A stretch of 51,039 nt of DNA from Carex sylvatica. Lineage: Eukaryota; Streptophyta; Magnoliopsida; Poales; Cyperaceae. The stretch lies in the NCBI GenBank assembly GCA_964058845.1, contig CAXKVR010000252.1, positions 1-51,039 of the forward strand. Direction: 5' to 3'. Made by a program: the position numbers and the translations under genes. Under the pieces are notes generated by a model. It was not told the origin of the DNA and ran no database searches. It saw only the letters and a program-made list of their open reading frames with translations. This document shows, piece by piece, positions 35,762 to 49,019 of the stretch. The first letter of the stretch is position 1; every line of letters begins with the position of its first letter.

Positions 35762-37680
35762 ATATTCATTCAAAATACTTAGATTTTATTTATTTATTTT
35801 TGTGTTATTTTAAGGTTATGGGCAAACTACCCACTAGCGATTGCATTAATAAGAAAAAATTTATGCGTGGAAAAATATAAAAGTTAAAACGAACAATAAC
35901 TACGGCAATAAAATGAAGCAAATGGCGTGATAATTGATAAAATAACAATAAAATAATAATAATATCTATATTAGTAATGATTAATAAGACATACACCATA
36001 ATTTTATTATAATAATTTTATAATAAACAATAATAACATGGCATTTTTTTTTCCAAAAATCTCTATTTTCAACCTTATTTCCGAAATTTTTTTGAGTAAA
36101 TAACAAATACACTTGAAAAAAAAAAATTTGAGAAATTTTTTTGTTAGTCATCTTACTTTTCTCTAATCATTTGTCTTTTAATTTCGAAAATAGACAGTAT
36201 ATACCTTTTCAAGTCACAATTTTTTTTATTTAGCATTGTAATTTTGAGAAGTAAAATTAAAAAAATCGTATGCAAACTGTTAAAAATAAAAATTATACAT
36301 ATTTTAACCGAAGCCCATAGAATGTAAAATGGGATTAGAACGGTTCCTTCATTGACCAAAACTCCAGGATGTTTGTTGGTCAAGCAAATTATGGACCACT
36401 CTCAGCCAGCCACTTCATACTCTCCACCTGTCACCATTGCATATGCTGGCCCAATACAGTTAATTAAAGGAGAATTTCATGTATACCCTTCAAAAATTTT
36501 AAAATTACATATTGTCCCCTCTAAACTTTAAATTACATCTTTTCCTCTCTAAACTTCCAAAACTCACAATTTACCCATTTTATTGTCTTTTAAATTAAAA
36601 TTCATTTTTAAATTATGAAATATCCATTTTACCCTTTAAATAAGTATAAAAAATTTGCATCTTGTTTAAGAAAAATGTCGGTATTATATTTGATCGGTTT
36701 TGAAGGGAAAAATGAATATTTTATAAAGGATAAAGAGTAATGAGTATCCGTTTTCAAGGAGAAAATGTGCATTTTACAAAGGGTAAAGGGTATAATTAGT
36801 GTTGTAAAAACCAGCCTAAAAGGTCGATTAGTTGGTGGTAGCGACCAAACCATTACGAATAGGCTTGTCGGAGGCGTGTTTGGAGATATTTCTGATTAAT
36901 TGGCTATTATTCTCGATTATTATGTTTATTTCCATTTATCTCAGTGACTATTTATTTTCACATGTTTTTTTTATGAAAACTTTTTTTTTCTGTGACTATG
37001 TGAGACTGTGTGATAATAAGTCTAATAAATCTTGTATTGTAATTTTATTTGTACTCGTACATACATCAAATATTTTTATATATATGTTTTTTCTTCTTAC
37101 TTTTAAATTGATAAATTTTTCTATTATTTGTATACCATATATTTTTCTTACTTGTTGATGTAATTTTTTCGATTAGTACGACATCTTTATATATGAAATT
37201 AAGTATTTATCATAAATTAAATTTAGAGATTTTATATTGAAATGTTTCATTTTTTTTAAATATTATGTTTTAAGCTTAATTCTCGAATTAATTTTTTCAT
37301 TAAATAAATGTGTATGTGTTGTTAAGAAGAAATAAATGTAGTCATGTTATAATAATAGAGCTAAGTTAAATTAAGTTTATTTGATAAGTTTAATATGTTA
37401 AATTAATCATTTAAAATAAAGTATGAATATAAGCACATAACTTTAATGAAAATGTAAAATTTCCTGCAAAATTATGATTAATTGGCTGCATAACGAAATA
37501 ATCGTTTGATTGTACTATGTCCGTCCGACAAACACATACAATTATTTACAACAGATACATATGAAACTGAGTTCTCTCTTACTTTCTCTTGATAGATATG
37601 TCTGACATAAGATACTATTTCTTTTGGTTTCTAAATGTTTGATGCATATTGCCTCTTTTAATTGCTAAGTTTAACATTAG
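35762..37680. other. AT-rich region between solo LTR and AAC exon 1
   Basis: No gene. From about 36471 to 36790 it resembles the intron-2 MITE family (GAGAATTTCATGTATACCC, then TTCAAAAATTTTAAAATTAC, TTTACCCATTTTA and TATCCATTTTACCCTTTA), but the right inverted repeat is not preserved. The rest is low-complexity AT sequence and may be 5'UTR intron. Confidence 0.45.
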
Positions 37681-37709
37681 TTCTCTTCAGGTTGTATGAT
37701 AAAGTTGCA

Positions 37710-40700
37710 ATGGCGGAGGAACTCCGCGCTCCATCTGTGATCGAAAAGATCCATAATGGGCAATTGGGTCTTTTCACCCGGATCGCCCCAACCCACTCAT
37801 TCCCTACCCATTTCAACCACACCCCCTCACCAACAAACCCCTTTCTGAGACGAGACAGCACTGGTCTTACTCACCTCAGTGCTGTTACATCTCTCCCAAC
37901 CGTGTCCCCCATCTTTGCTGCCGCTCCATCAGAGAAGGGACAATATGGATTTCTCATCGATTTCATGATGGGAGGTGTTTCAGCTGCTGTTTCTAAGACT
38001 GCTGCTGCACCGATTGAGCGTGTGAAACTCTTGATTCAGAATCAAGATGAGATGATCAAGGCTGGTAGGTTGTCAGAGCCGTATAGAGGCTTTGGTGACT
38101 GTTTCAGACGTACTATAAAAGATGAAGGTGTTCTCGCTTTATGGAGGGGTAACACTGCTAATGTCATCCGTTACTTCCCCACTCAGGTAATATTATTCAC
38201 CAAATAATGACTAGCATGTATGATGTCTTTCTTTTCGAGGTACATGAAAACAAGGTTATTAGATATCTGGATTCCATTTGGTTTTCAAAGTGGTACATTG
38301 GGGTGTTCATTGGGTCCGGTTTATTTGATTAAAACTGAATTAGTTTGGACGTACTAAATGATTCAGTTTTTCAGTTTGATTGGATGGGTTCGCTTGATTT
38401 TTTAACTAGTTCACTTTTTTTATTTGGTTCAGTTTTGATTTTTCAAAACTGAAAAGACCGAACCAAACTCTATATTGTTGAAATCCTTGCTGTTTTTGGA
38501 CTCACTACAAGAATGGGACAATATTCACAGGTATACCGACATTAATGTGCTTTTTCTATTAGCGATGGTAGTATCCGCAATGGTATACCGACAGTATCCC
38601 TCACAATTACGTACTGTCTCGTTCTTGTAGTGACTTAAAATGAAGAATTTTTTTGGTTTGGATATTTTAGAGCATCTACATGTTTTTATTATATTTGTGT
38701 ATGTATTGAGTTTTGACTTTCTAAAGTTTTATCTCTATTATTTCGGTTCAACCGAACAAACCGAGAGTTATCTGTCTTATTTCGGCTTAAGATTAATTTA
38801 TTATTTGATTTTTATTTACCCTCAAGTCATCTGTCTTATTTTATTATGTTTACCTAATTGAGTAGCACTGTTGTATTTGCCTTCTCAATTTTCATATCTA
38901 TTGAAACTATTAATCCTGGCAAATTAGTTATATTAGTATATCAGATATTATCTACTAAAATTGTTTATACATGTCCTCTTTCTAAAGTAGTGGGTTCCAC
39001 TTAAAAATATAATGCTTTCGTTTTGATCAATCCAACATATATATACATGCACCAGGATGCTCAATTGATTAGTACTGTTGTGTTGACTGCTCAAATTTTA
39101 CATCTCTTGAAAGTATTAATCCTTGCATATTAGTTATTAGTAGATCAGATATTTATCTTTTAAAATTGTGTTGGTTGCAATTAAAATATGTTTCATATAT
39201 ATTTTACCAGGCTCTGAACTTTGCCTTCAAAGATCACTTCAAAAGAATGTTCAACTTCAAAAAGGACAAAGACGGATATTGGAAGTGGTTCGCCGGCAAC
39301 ATAATCTCGGGTGGTGCTGCTGGTGCATGCTCTCTCTTATTCGTCTACTCTCTTGACTACGCCCGTACCCGTCTTGCCAATGATGCCAAGGTGGCCAAGA
39401 AAGGAGGTGAGCGCCAATTCAATGGAATGATTGATGTCTACCGCAAAACCCTAGCTTCTGATGGCATCACCGGTTTCTACCGTGGGTTTACTATATCGTG
39501 TGTTGGGATTATCGTCTACCGTGGGTTGTATTTTGGCATGTATGATTCGCTCAAGCCTGTTCTGCTCACTGGCAACCTTGAGGTTAGTTCTTTCACTACC
39601 GAGTTGTTATATTTGAGTGAGGCTATGGGACTATGCATAGTACATGTTTCTCCGTACTATCAATCAATATCAAAATTTTTAAAGTCCAAACTAATAATCT
39701 AAATTGTTGAAAACATGATTTTTCAGAATGTACTTGTTGATCCAATTTTACATTTTTATAATTTTTTTTTACTATATTTACATATAGGTAGAAAATTACT
39801 TGTTCTAAAGATTCTAGAATATTCAAAAGTATAGTAAAAAATATAGTTGTTATATTCAAAAGTATTGTTTTTTTGGAATATAGGCAATTGATTTTCTACT
39901 TATTTAAAAATATAGTAAAAAATTCTAAAAAATAGAAAATCTAGTTCTGTCGCTTACCTCTTATTTTTAAATAAAAAGATTTGAAAAGTGGCAATTTCAT
40001 TTATTCCCTTCAAAACTTTGAAATTACGTATTTTCCCTTCAAAGTTCATAATTTCCTATATAGCCTTCTAAATTTCAAAATTTTACAAATTTACCCATTT
40101 TATAGTATTTTCTATTCAAACACATTTGAAATTTATAAATTACCCATTTTACCCTTTATTAAAAAAATATGTAGCCTGTTTACAAAAAAATAAACAATCT
40201 TCTAATTGATCAGTTTCAAGGGTAAATGGGTCATTTCTCCCATTTCAAAGGGGAAATACGTAATTTTGAAGTTTTGGAGGATACATGAAATTCCCCTGTT
40301 TTAATATTAGTATATTGTCGTAGCCATGCTATCTTTAATTTTATGGACCTTATATAAAGACTGCTCTCTATGTCAGCTTTTTGTGAATTACAAACAAGTT
40401 TAATTCTGTTAATGCTTTCCCATTTTACTTGATCAATGTGATTTCCTTTAAGACCTTTCAGAAAATGTTGTATGCTCTTGTTTGGTCTTTTTGGGCTATG
40501 AAATATTGAAATGATTAAATGATACAGAAGAAGGTCACTAAATAAATCTATATGCATTCATCAAATACTTGGGAAATAAATAAATAATCATATAAACAGG
40601 GAGCCCTTTTCATGTGCCATCTTTTATTTGGTATAACAGGACAACTTTATGGCGAGTTTCCTTCTCGGTTGGGGTATAACAATCGGTACGGGTCTTGCCT

Positions 40701-40936
40701 CATACCCAATTGACACAGTCCGTCGTCGTATGATGATGACCTCCGGTGAGGCCGTCAAATACAAGAGTTCACTCGATGCCTTCAACCAGATCTTGAAGAA
40801 TGAGGGTGCGAAGCCACTCTTCAAGGGTGCCGGTGCCAACATTCTCCGTGCCGTTGCTGGTGCCGGTGTGCTTGCCGGTTACGATAAGCTCCAGGTCATC
40901 ATCTTCGGCAAGAAATTTGGATCTGGCAGCGGCTAA
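37710..40936 (+). CDS. AAC: ADP,ATP carrier protein, mitochondrial (complete gene)
   Basis: Join(37710..38186, 39211..39582, 40640..40936), 381 residues, the length typical of plant AACs. It exchanges cytosolic ADP for matrix ATP across the inner mitochondrial membrane. Residues 1 to about 80 are the long plant N-terminal extension ([14 protein letters not shown] onward). Three carrier repeats follow, with PIERVK in repeat 1, SLDYAR in repeat 2 and PIDTVR in repeat 3, then RRRMMM (311-316), the adenine nucleotide carrier signature. Both introns are phase 0. Exon 1 is the only one in the window, and exons 2-3 come from the first unit of array 2. Compared with all other copies, G-to-A at 40688 changes A300 to T. 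The ATG is chosen because it starts the family-like N-terminus just after an acceptor at 37690, which implies a 5'UTR intron. Confidence 0.93.
38503..38632 (+). mobile_element. 130-bp CACTA-type MITE in AAC intron 1
   Basis: The left end is CACTACAAGAATGGGACA. The right end, read on the other strand, is CACTACAAGAACGAGACA (16 of 18 match). It is flanked on both sides by ACT, the 3-bp target duplication expected of CACTA elements. GGTATACCGACA occurs twice inside. No coding capacity. All other array units keep only the last 8 bp (TTGTAGTG) plus the ACT, so the element predates the array and one array breakpoint falls inside its right terminal repeat. Confidence 0.85.
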
Positions 40937-42557
40937 TTTAGATGATGATGATCAATTTATTTTTAGGTGAACTTTTTTTTTTTTTTAATAATTGAATATG
41001 AACATTCATAGTGTTTTGTTTTGTTTTTTATTCATGAGTTGTTGTTCTCTTGTGGCCTCGGATAGTCGAGGTAGTTATTAGCATAAACTGAAACAATTTT
41101 GTTGTCAGAAATTCAAGTACTTTTTTAACATGAATTAGTTTATTGTTGGAGTTTCTTGTTTTCCTCTTAGAAGTGCAGTTGACGGCTCTGATGAGAACAA
41201 ATGTCTGCAAGAATTTAAAATAGACTGAGGAGAACTTAGTATATTATGTTTATGTAAGGTCCTAATTTTTCTCTCTATTTACTGCTTGTGCCACCGACTT
41301 GGAATTACAGTTTAAAATATAATAAAAGAAAAAAAAGACATAAAATTAAGTCCTAACTGCCAGAAAAGAAAAAAGAAGAAGGGCCACACGAATTCAATTT
41401 TATCGATAGGGAGGGCAACCCAACTTTATTTTATCAGAAGAGAAAACAAACTGTTACAGTAGTGGCAGAATTACCTAGGGTGTGTTGAGAATAGAATAAT
41501 AAATAGTCACCACTGCCTCCCTCTCTTTCAATAAATGTGAGTTCGATTTCTGTCAAAGACAAAAAAATGTGTGTGTGGACCGACAAAATCTAAAAATAAA
41601 TAAATAAATAATAAATATAGAGGGTTAAATGTGTAAAATAGAAAAAGGATAAAATTGTAATTTTAGAGAGTAGAAAGTTACCGTTGATATCAATGTTGGA
41701 TGCAACGGTACAATAGATATTCAACAGTATATATACCCCAAACCTGATCTTGATTGTAAGAGAGAACATGTATTCAATATCAATAGAAAATACAATACAA
41801 ATAACCATTCTCATAAAATTTACATGTATCAGAGTACTGATCCCTTTACCAACAAATAACAGAAAATCCAGAGAACATCAGAGCAAAGACTGATTTATAC
41901 TAGAAAAGCCAAAAGAATCAGTATCAACTTAAAATGAAGAATTTTTTTGGCTTAAAATGAAGAACGGTTATTTGTAGTGACTTAAAATGAAGAATTTTTT
42001 TGGTTTGGATATTTTAGAGCATCTACATGTTTTTATTATATTTGTGTATGTATTGAGTTTTGACTTTCTAAAGTTTTATCTCTATTATTTCGGTTCAACC
42101 GAACAAACCGAGAGTTATCTGTCTTATTTCGGCTTAAGATTAATTTATTATTTGATTTTTATTTACCCTCAAGTCATCTGTCTTATTTTATTATGTTTAC
42201 CTAATTGAGTAGCACTGTTGTATTTGCCTTCTCAATTTTCATATCTATTGAAACTATTAATCCTGGCAAATTAGTTATATTAGTATATCAGATATTATCT
42301 ACTAAAATTGTTTATACATGTCCTCTTTCTAAAGTAGTGGGTTCCACTTAAAAATATAATGCTTTCGTTTTGACCAATCCAACATATATATACATGCACC
42401 AGGATGCTCAATTGATTAGTACTGTTGTGTTGACTGCTCAAATTTTACATCTCTTGAAAGTATTAATCCTTGCATATTAGTTATTAGTAGATCAGATATT
42501 TATCTTTTAAAATTGTGTTGGTTGCAATTAAAATATGTTTCATATATATTTTACCAG

Positions 42558-44283
42558 GCTCTGAACTTTGCCTTCAAAGATCACTTCAAAAGAATGTTCA
42601 ACTTCAAAAAGGACAAAGACGGATATTGGAAGTGGTTCGCCGGCAACATAATCTCGGGTGGTGCTGCTGGTGCATGCTCTCTCTTATTCGTCTACTCTCT
42701 TGACTACGCCCGTACCCGTCTTGCCAATGATGCCAAGGTGGCCAAGAAAGGAGGTGAGCGCCAATTCAATGGAATGATTGATGTCTACCGCAAAACCCTA
42801 GCTTCTGATGGCATCACCGGTTTCTACCGTGGGTTTACTATATCGTGTGTTGGGATTATCGTCTACCGTGGGTTGTATTTTGGCATGTATGATTCGCTCA
42901 AGCCTGTTCTGCTCACTGGCAACCTTGAGGTTAGTTCTTTCACTACCGAGTTGTTATATTTGAGTGAGGCTATGGGACTATGCATAGTACATGTTTCTCC
43001 GTACTATCAATCAATATCAAAATTTTTAAAGTCCAAACTAATAATCTAAATTGTTGAAAACATGATTTTTCAGAATGTACTTGTTGATCCAATTTTACAT
43101 TTTTATAATTTTTTTTTACTATATTTACATATAGGTAGAAAATTACTTGTTCTAAAGATTCTAGAATATTCAAAAGTATAGTAAAAAATATAGTTGTTAT
43201 ATTCAAAAGTATTGTTTTTTTGGAATATAGGCAATTGATTTTCTACTTATTTAAAAATATAGTAAAAAATTCTAAAAAATAGAAAATCTAGTTCTGTCGC
43301 TTACCTCTTATTTTTAAATAAAAAGATTTGAAAAGTGGCAATTTCATTTATTCCCTTCAAAACTTTGAAATTACGTATTTTCCCTTCAAAGTTCATAATT
43401 TCCTATATAGCCTTCTAAATTTCAAAATTTTACAAATTTACCCATTTTATAGTATTTTCTATTCAAACACATTTGAAATTTATAAATTACCCATTTTACC
43501 CTTTATTAAAAAAATATGTAGCCTGTTTACAAAAAAATAAACAATCTTCTAATTGATCAGTTTCAAGGGTAAATGGGTCATTTCTCCCATTTCAAAGGGG
43601 AAATACGTAATTTTGAAGTTTTGGAGGATACATGAAATTCCCCTGTTTTAATATTAGTATATTGTCGTAGCCATGCTATCTTTAATTTTATGGACCTTAT
43701 ATAAAGACTGCTCTCTATGTCAGCTTTTTGTGAATTACAAACAAGTTTAATTCTGTTAATGCTTTCCCATTTTACTTGATCAATGTGATTTCCTTTAAGA
43801 CCTTTCAGAAAATGTTGTATGCTCTTGTTTGGTCTTTTTGGGCTATGAAATATTGAAATGATTAAATGATACAGAAGAAGGTCACTAAATAAATCTATAT
43901 GCATTCATCAAATACTTGGGAAATAAATAAATAATCATATAAACAGGGAGCCCTTTTCATGTGCCATCTTTTATTTGGTATAACAGGACAACTTTATGGC
44001 GAGTTTCCTTCTCGGTTGGGGTATAACAATCGGTGCGGGTCTTGCCTCATACCCAATTGACACAGTCCGTCGTCGTATGATGATGACCTCCGGTGAGGCC
44101 GTCAAATACAAGAGTTCACTCGATGCCTTCAACCAGATCTTGAAGAATGAGGGTGCGAAGCCACTCTTCAAGGGTGCCGGTGCCAACATTCTCCGTGCCG
44201 TTGCTGGTGCCGGTGTGCTTGCCGGTTACGATAAGCTCCAGGTCATCATCTTCGGCAAGAAATTTGGATCTGGCAGCGGCTAA
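42558..44283 (+). CDS. AAC: ADP/ATP carrier exons 2-3, partial copy 2 of array 2
   Basis: Coding exons join(42558..42929, 43987..44283). Intact frames, with alanine at residue 300 as in array 1. Separated from the complete gene's stop by about 1.6 kb containing the copia LTR, and it has no exon 1 of its own. Confidence 0.88.
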
Positions 44284-45904
44284 TTTAGATGATGATGATC
44301 AATTTATTTTTAGGTGAACTTTTTTTTTTTTTTAATAATTGAATATGAACATTCATAGTGTTTTGTTTTGTTTTTTATTCATGAGTTGTTGTTCTCTTGT
44401 GGCCTCGGATAGTCGAGGTAGTTATTAGCATAAACTGAAACAATTTTGTTGTCAGAAATTCAAGTACTTTTTTAACATGAATTAGTTTATTGTTGGAGTT
44501 TCTTGTTTTCCTCTTAGAAGTGCAGTTGACGGCTCTGATGAGAACAAATGTCTGCAAGAATTTAAAATAGACTGAGGAGAACTTAGTATATTATGTTTAT
44601 GTAAGGTCCTAATTTTTCTCTCTATTTACTGCTTGTGCCACCGACTTGGAATTACAGTTTAAAATATAATAAAAGAAAAAAAAGACATAAAATTAAGTCC
44701 TAACTGCCAGAAAAGAAAAAAGAAGAAGGGCCACACGAATTCAATTTTATCGATAGGGAGGGCAACCCAACTTTATTTTATCAGAAGAGAAAACAAACTG
44801 TTACAGTAGTGGCAGAATTACCTAGGGTGTGTTGAGAATAGAATAATAAATAGTCACCACTGCCTCCCTCTCTTTCAATAAATGTGAGTTCGATTTCTGT
44901 CAAAGACAAAAAAATGTGTGTGTGGACCGACAAAATCTAAAAATAAATAAATAAATAATAAATATAGAGGGTTAAATGTGTAAAATAGAAAAAGGATAAA
45001 ATTGTAATTTTAGAGAGTAGAAAGTTACCGTTGATATCAATGTTGGATGCAACGGTACAATAGATATTCAACAGTATATATACCCCAAACCTGATCTTGA
45101 TTGTAAGAGAGAACATGTATTCAATATCAATAGAAAATACAATACAAATAACCATTCTCATAAAATTTACATGTATCAGAGTACTGATCCCTTTACCAAC
45201 AAATAACAGAAAATCCAGAGAACATCAGAGCAAAGACTGATTTATACTAGAAAAGCCAAAAGAATCAGTATCAACTTAAAATGAAGAATTTTTTTGGCTT
45301 AAAATGAAGAACGGTTATTTGTAGTGACTTAAAATGAAGAATTTTTTTGGTTTGGATATTTTAGAGCATCTACATGTTTTTATTATATTTGTGTATGTAT
45401 TGAGTTTTGACTTTCTAAAGTTTTATCTCTATTATTTCGGTTCAACCGAACAAACCGAGAGTTATCTGTCTTATTTCGGCTTAAGATTAATTTATTATTT
45501 GATTTTTATTTACCCTCAAGTCATCTGTCTTATTTTATTATGTTTACCTAATTGAGTAGCACTGTTGTATTTGCCTTCTCAATTTTCATATCTATTGAAA
45601 CTATTAATCCTGGCAAATTAGTTATATTAGTATATCAGATATTATCTACTAAAATTGTTTATACATGTCCTCTTTCTAAAGTAGTGGGTTCCACTTAAAA
45701 ATATAATGCTTTCGTTTTGACCAATCCAACATATATATACATGCACCAGGATGCTCAATTGATTAGTACTGTTGTGTTGACTGCTCAAATTTTACATCTC
45801 TTGAAAGTATTAATCCTTGCATATTAGTTATTAGTAGATCAGATATTTATCTTTTAAAATTGTGTTGGTTGCAATTAAAATATGTTTCATATATATTTTA
45901 CCAG

Positions 45905-47630
45905 GCTCTGAACTTTGCCTTCAAAGATCACTTCAAAAGAATGTTCAACTTCAAAAAGGACAAAGACGGATATTGGAAGTGGTTCGCCGGCAACATAATC
46001 TCGGGTGGTGCTGCTGGTGCATGCTCTCTCTTATTCGTCTACTCTCTTGACTACGCCCGTACCCGTCTTGCCAATGATGCCAAGGTGGCCAAGAAAGGAG
46101 GTGAGCGCCAATTCAATGGAATGATTGATGTCTACCGCAAAACCCTAGCTTCTGATGGCATCACCGGTTTCTACCGTGGGTTTACTATATCGTGTGTTGG
46201 GATTATCGTCTACCGTGGGTTGTATTTTGGCATGTATGATTCGCTCAAGCCTGTTCTGCTCACTGGCAACCTTGAGGTTAGTTCTTTCACTACCGAGTTG
46301 TTATATTTGAGTGAGGCTATGGGACTATGCATAGTACATGTTTCTCCGTACTATCAATCAATATCAAAATTTTTAAAGTCCAAACTAATAATCTAAATTG
46401 TTGAAAACATGATTTTTCAGAATGTACTTGTTGATCCAATTTTACATTTTTATAATTTTTTTTTACTATATTTACATATAGGTAGAAAATTACTTGTTCT
46501 AAAGATTCTAGAATATTCAAAAGTATAGTAAAAAATATAGTTGTTATATTCAAAAGTATTGTTTTTTTGGAATATAGGCAATTGATTTTCTACTTATTTA
46601 AAAATATAGTAAAAAATTCTAAAAAATAGAAAATCTAGTTCTGTCGCTTACCTCTTATTTTTAAATAAAAAGATTTGAAAAGTGGCAATTTCATTTATTC
46701 CCTTCAAAACTTTGAAATTACGTATTTTCCCTTCAAAGTTCATAATTTCCTATATAGCCTTCTAAATTTCAAAATTTTACAAATTTACCCATTTTATAGT
46801 ATTTTCTATTCAAACACATTTGAAATTTATAAATTACCCATTTTACCCTTTATTAAAAAAATATGTAGCCTGTTTACAAAAAAATAAACAATCTTCTAAT
46901 TGATCAGTTTCAAGGGTAAATGGGTCATTTCTCCCATTTCAAAGGGGAAATACGTAATTTTGAAGTTTTGGAGGATACATGAAATTCCCCTGTTTTAATA
47001 TTAGTATATTGTCGTAGCCATGCTATCTTTAATTTTATGGACCTTATATAAAGACTGCTCTCTATGTCAGCTTTTTGTGAATTACAAACAAGTTTAATTC
47101 TGTTAATGCTTTCCCATTTTACTTGATCAATGTGATTTCCTTTAAGACCTTTCAGAAAATGTTGTATGCTCTTGTTTGGTCTTTTTGGGCTATGAAATAT
47201 TGAAATGATTAAATGATACAGAAGAAGGTCACTAAATAAATCTATATGCATTCATCAAATACTTGGGAAATAAATAAATAATCATATAAACAGGGAGCCC
47301 TTTTCATGTGCCATCTTTTATTTGGTATAACAGGACAACTTTATGGCGAGTTTCCTTCTCGGTTGGGGTATAACAATCGGTGCGGGTCTTGCCTCATACC
47401 CAATTGACACAGTCCGTCGTCGTATGATGATGACCTCCGGTGAGGCCGTCAAATACAAGAGTTCACTCGATGCCTTCAACCAGATCTTGAAGAATGAGGG
47501 TGCGAAGCCACTCTTCAAGGGTGCCGGTGCCAACATTCTCCGTGCCGTTGCTGGTGCCGGTGTGCTTGCCGGTTACGATAAGCTCCAGGTCATCATCTTC
47601 GGCAAGAAATTTGGATCTGGCAGCGGCTAA
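45905..47630 (+). CDS. AAC: ADP/ATP carrier exons 2-3, partial terminal copy of array 2
   Basis: Coding exons join(45905..46276, 47334..47630). Intact, with alanine at 164, unlike its counterpart at 11012. The 3' region beyond 47874 is the diverged terminal type. Confidence 0.88.
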
Positions 47631-48220
47631 TTTAGATGATGATGATCAATTTATTTTTAGGTGAACTTTTTTTTTTTTTTAATAATTGAATATGAACATT
47701 CATAGTGTTTTGTTTTGTTTTTTATTCATGAGTTGTTGTTCTCTTGTGGCCTCGGATAGTCGAGGTAGTTATTAGCATAAACTGAAACAATTTTGTTGTC
47801 AGAAATTCAAGTACTTTTTTAACATGAATTAGTTTATTGTTGGAGTTTCTTGTTTTCCTCTTAGAAGTGCAGTTTACGGCTCTGATGAGAACAAATGTCT
47901 GCAAGAATTTAAAATAGAATCAGATTTCAGTAAAATTGAATTTTCTTGATAACAATAAAAAATAGACTGAGGAGAACTTAGGATATTATGTTTATGTAAG
48001 GTCCTAATTTTTCTCTCTATTTACTACTTGTGCCACCGACTTGGAATTACAGTTTAAAATATAATAAAAGAAAAAAAGACATAAAATTAAGTCCTAACTG
48101 TCAGAAAAGAAAAAAGAAGAAGGGGCACATGAATTCAATTTTATCGAAAGGGAGGGCAACCCAACTTTAATTTATCAGAAGAGAAAACAAACTGTTACAG
48201 TGGCAGAATTACCTAGGGTG

Positions 48221-48591
48221 TGTTGAGAATAGAATAATAAATGGTCATCACTGCCTAGTGCAGTTTGATAAGACACTCCTCTCTCTCAAGAGAGATGTAA
48301 GTTTGATTTCTGTCAAAGACAGAAAAATATGTGAGTGTGTGGAACGGATAATTTTAAAAAATAAAAATAAATAATGAATATAGCGGGTTAAATGTGTAAA
48401 ATAGAAAAAGGATAAAATTGTAATTTTAGAGAATAGAAAGTTACTGTTGGTATCAATGTTGAATGCAACGGTACAATAGATATTCAACAGTATATATACC
48501 CCAAACCTGATCTTTCTTGATTGTAAGAGAGAACATGTATTCAATATCAATAGAAAATACAATACAAATAACCATTCTCATAAAATTTACA
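48221..48591 (+). mobile_element. Copia-type LTR, terminal copy of array 2
   Basis: Duplicate of 13328-13698 with one T-to-C change at 48274. The degraded primer-binding site follows at 48592. Confidence 0.6.
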
Positions 48592-49019
48592 TGTATCAGA
48601 GTACTGATCCCTTTACCAACAAATAACAGAAAATCCAGAGAACATCAGCAAAGACTGATTTATACTAGAAAAGCCACAAGAATCAGTATCAACTGATCAC
48701 ATACCGGCAAACAAAAAAAGAGCCGAAACACTCATCCATGTCATGGAGAGAGGGTCAAAAGCCAACAGGGCCACGAAAAAAAAAAAAAAAAAAAAAAAAA
48801 ACCATCCTCATCAATCCGTGACAAACATCGAACTTTAACCCCCAAAAAAATTCAATACCAATTCACATCAAAACAGGAAAAAACCCAGCAACAAAAGCCT
48901 GTTCTTAAGAAATTCAAACAAAATCCCCATATACCAATTCTAAAAAATCTGTTCATTCCAATCAGCAAAATCAACAGAGCAAGTTCAAACCTAAAAGAGT
49001 AAGTTCAACTTCCTTCTTC

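Larger units (their letters stand above)
38625..48694 (+). repeat. Tandem array 2: three 3347-bp AAC exon 2-3 units after exon 1
   Basis: The same unit as array 1 at the same 3347-bp spacing, here with its natural left edge: exon 1, intron 1 with an intact CACTA-type MITE, then three units. The last unit carries the diverged terminal 3' region, as in array 1. The first unit has two private changes seen by eye (C-to-T at 39027 in intron 1, and 40688 in exon 3). Confidence 0.95.
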
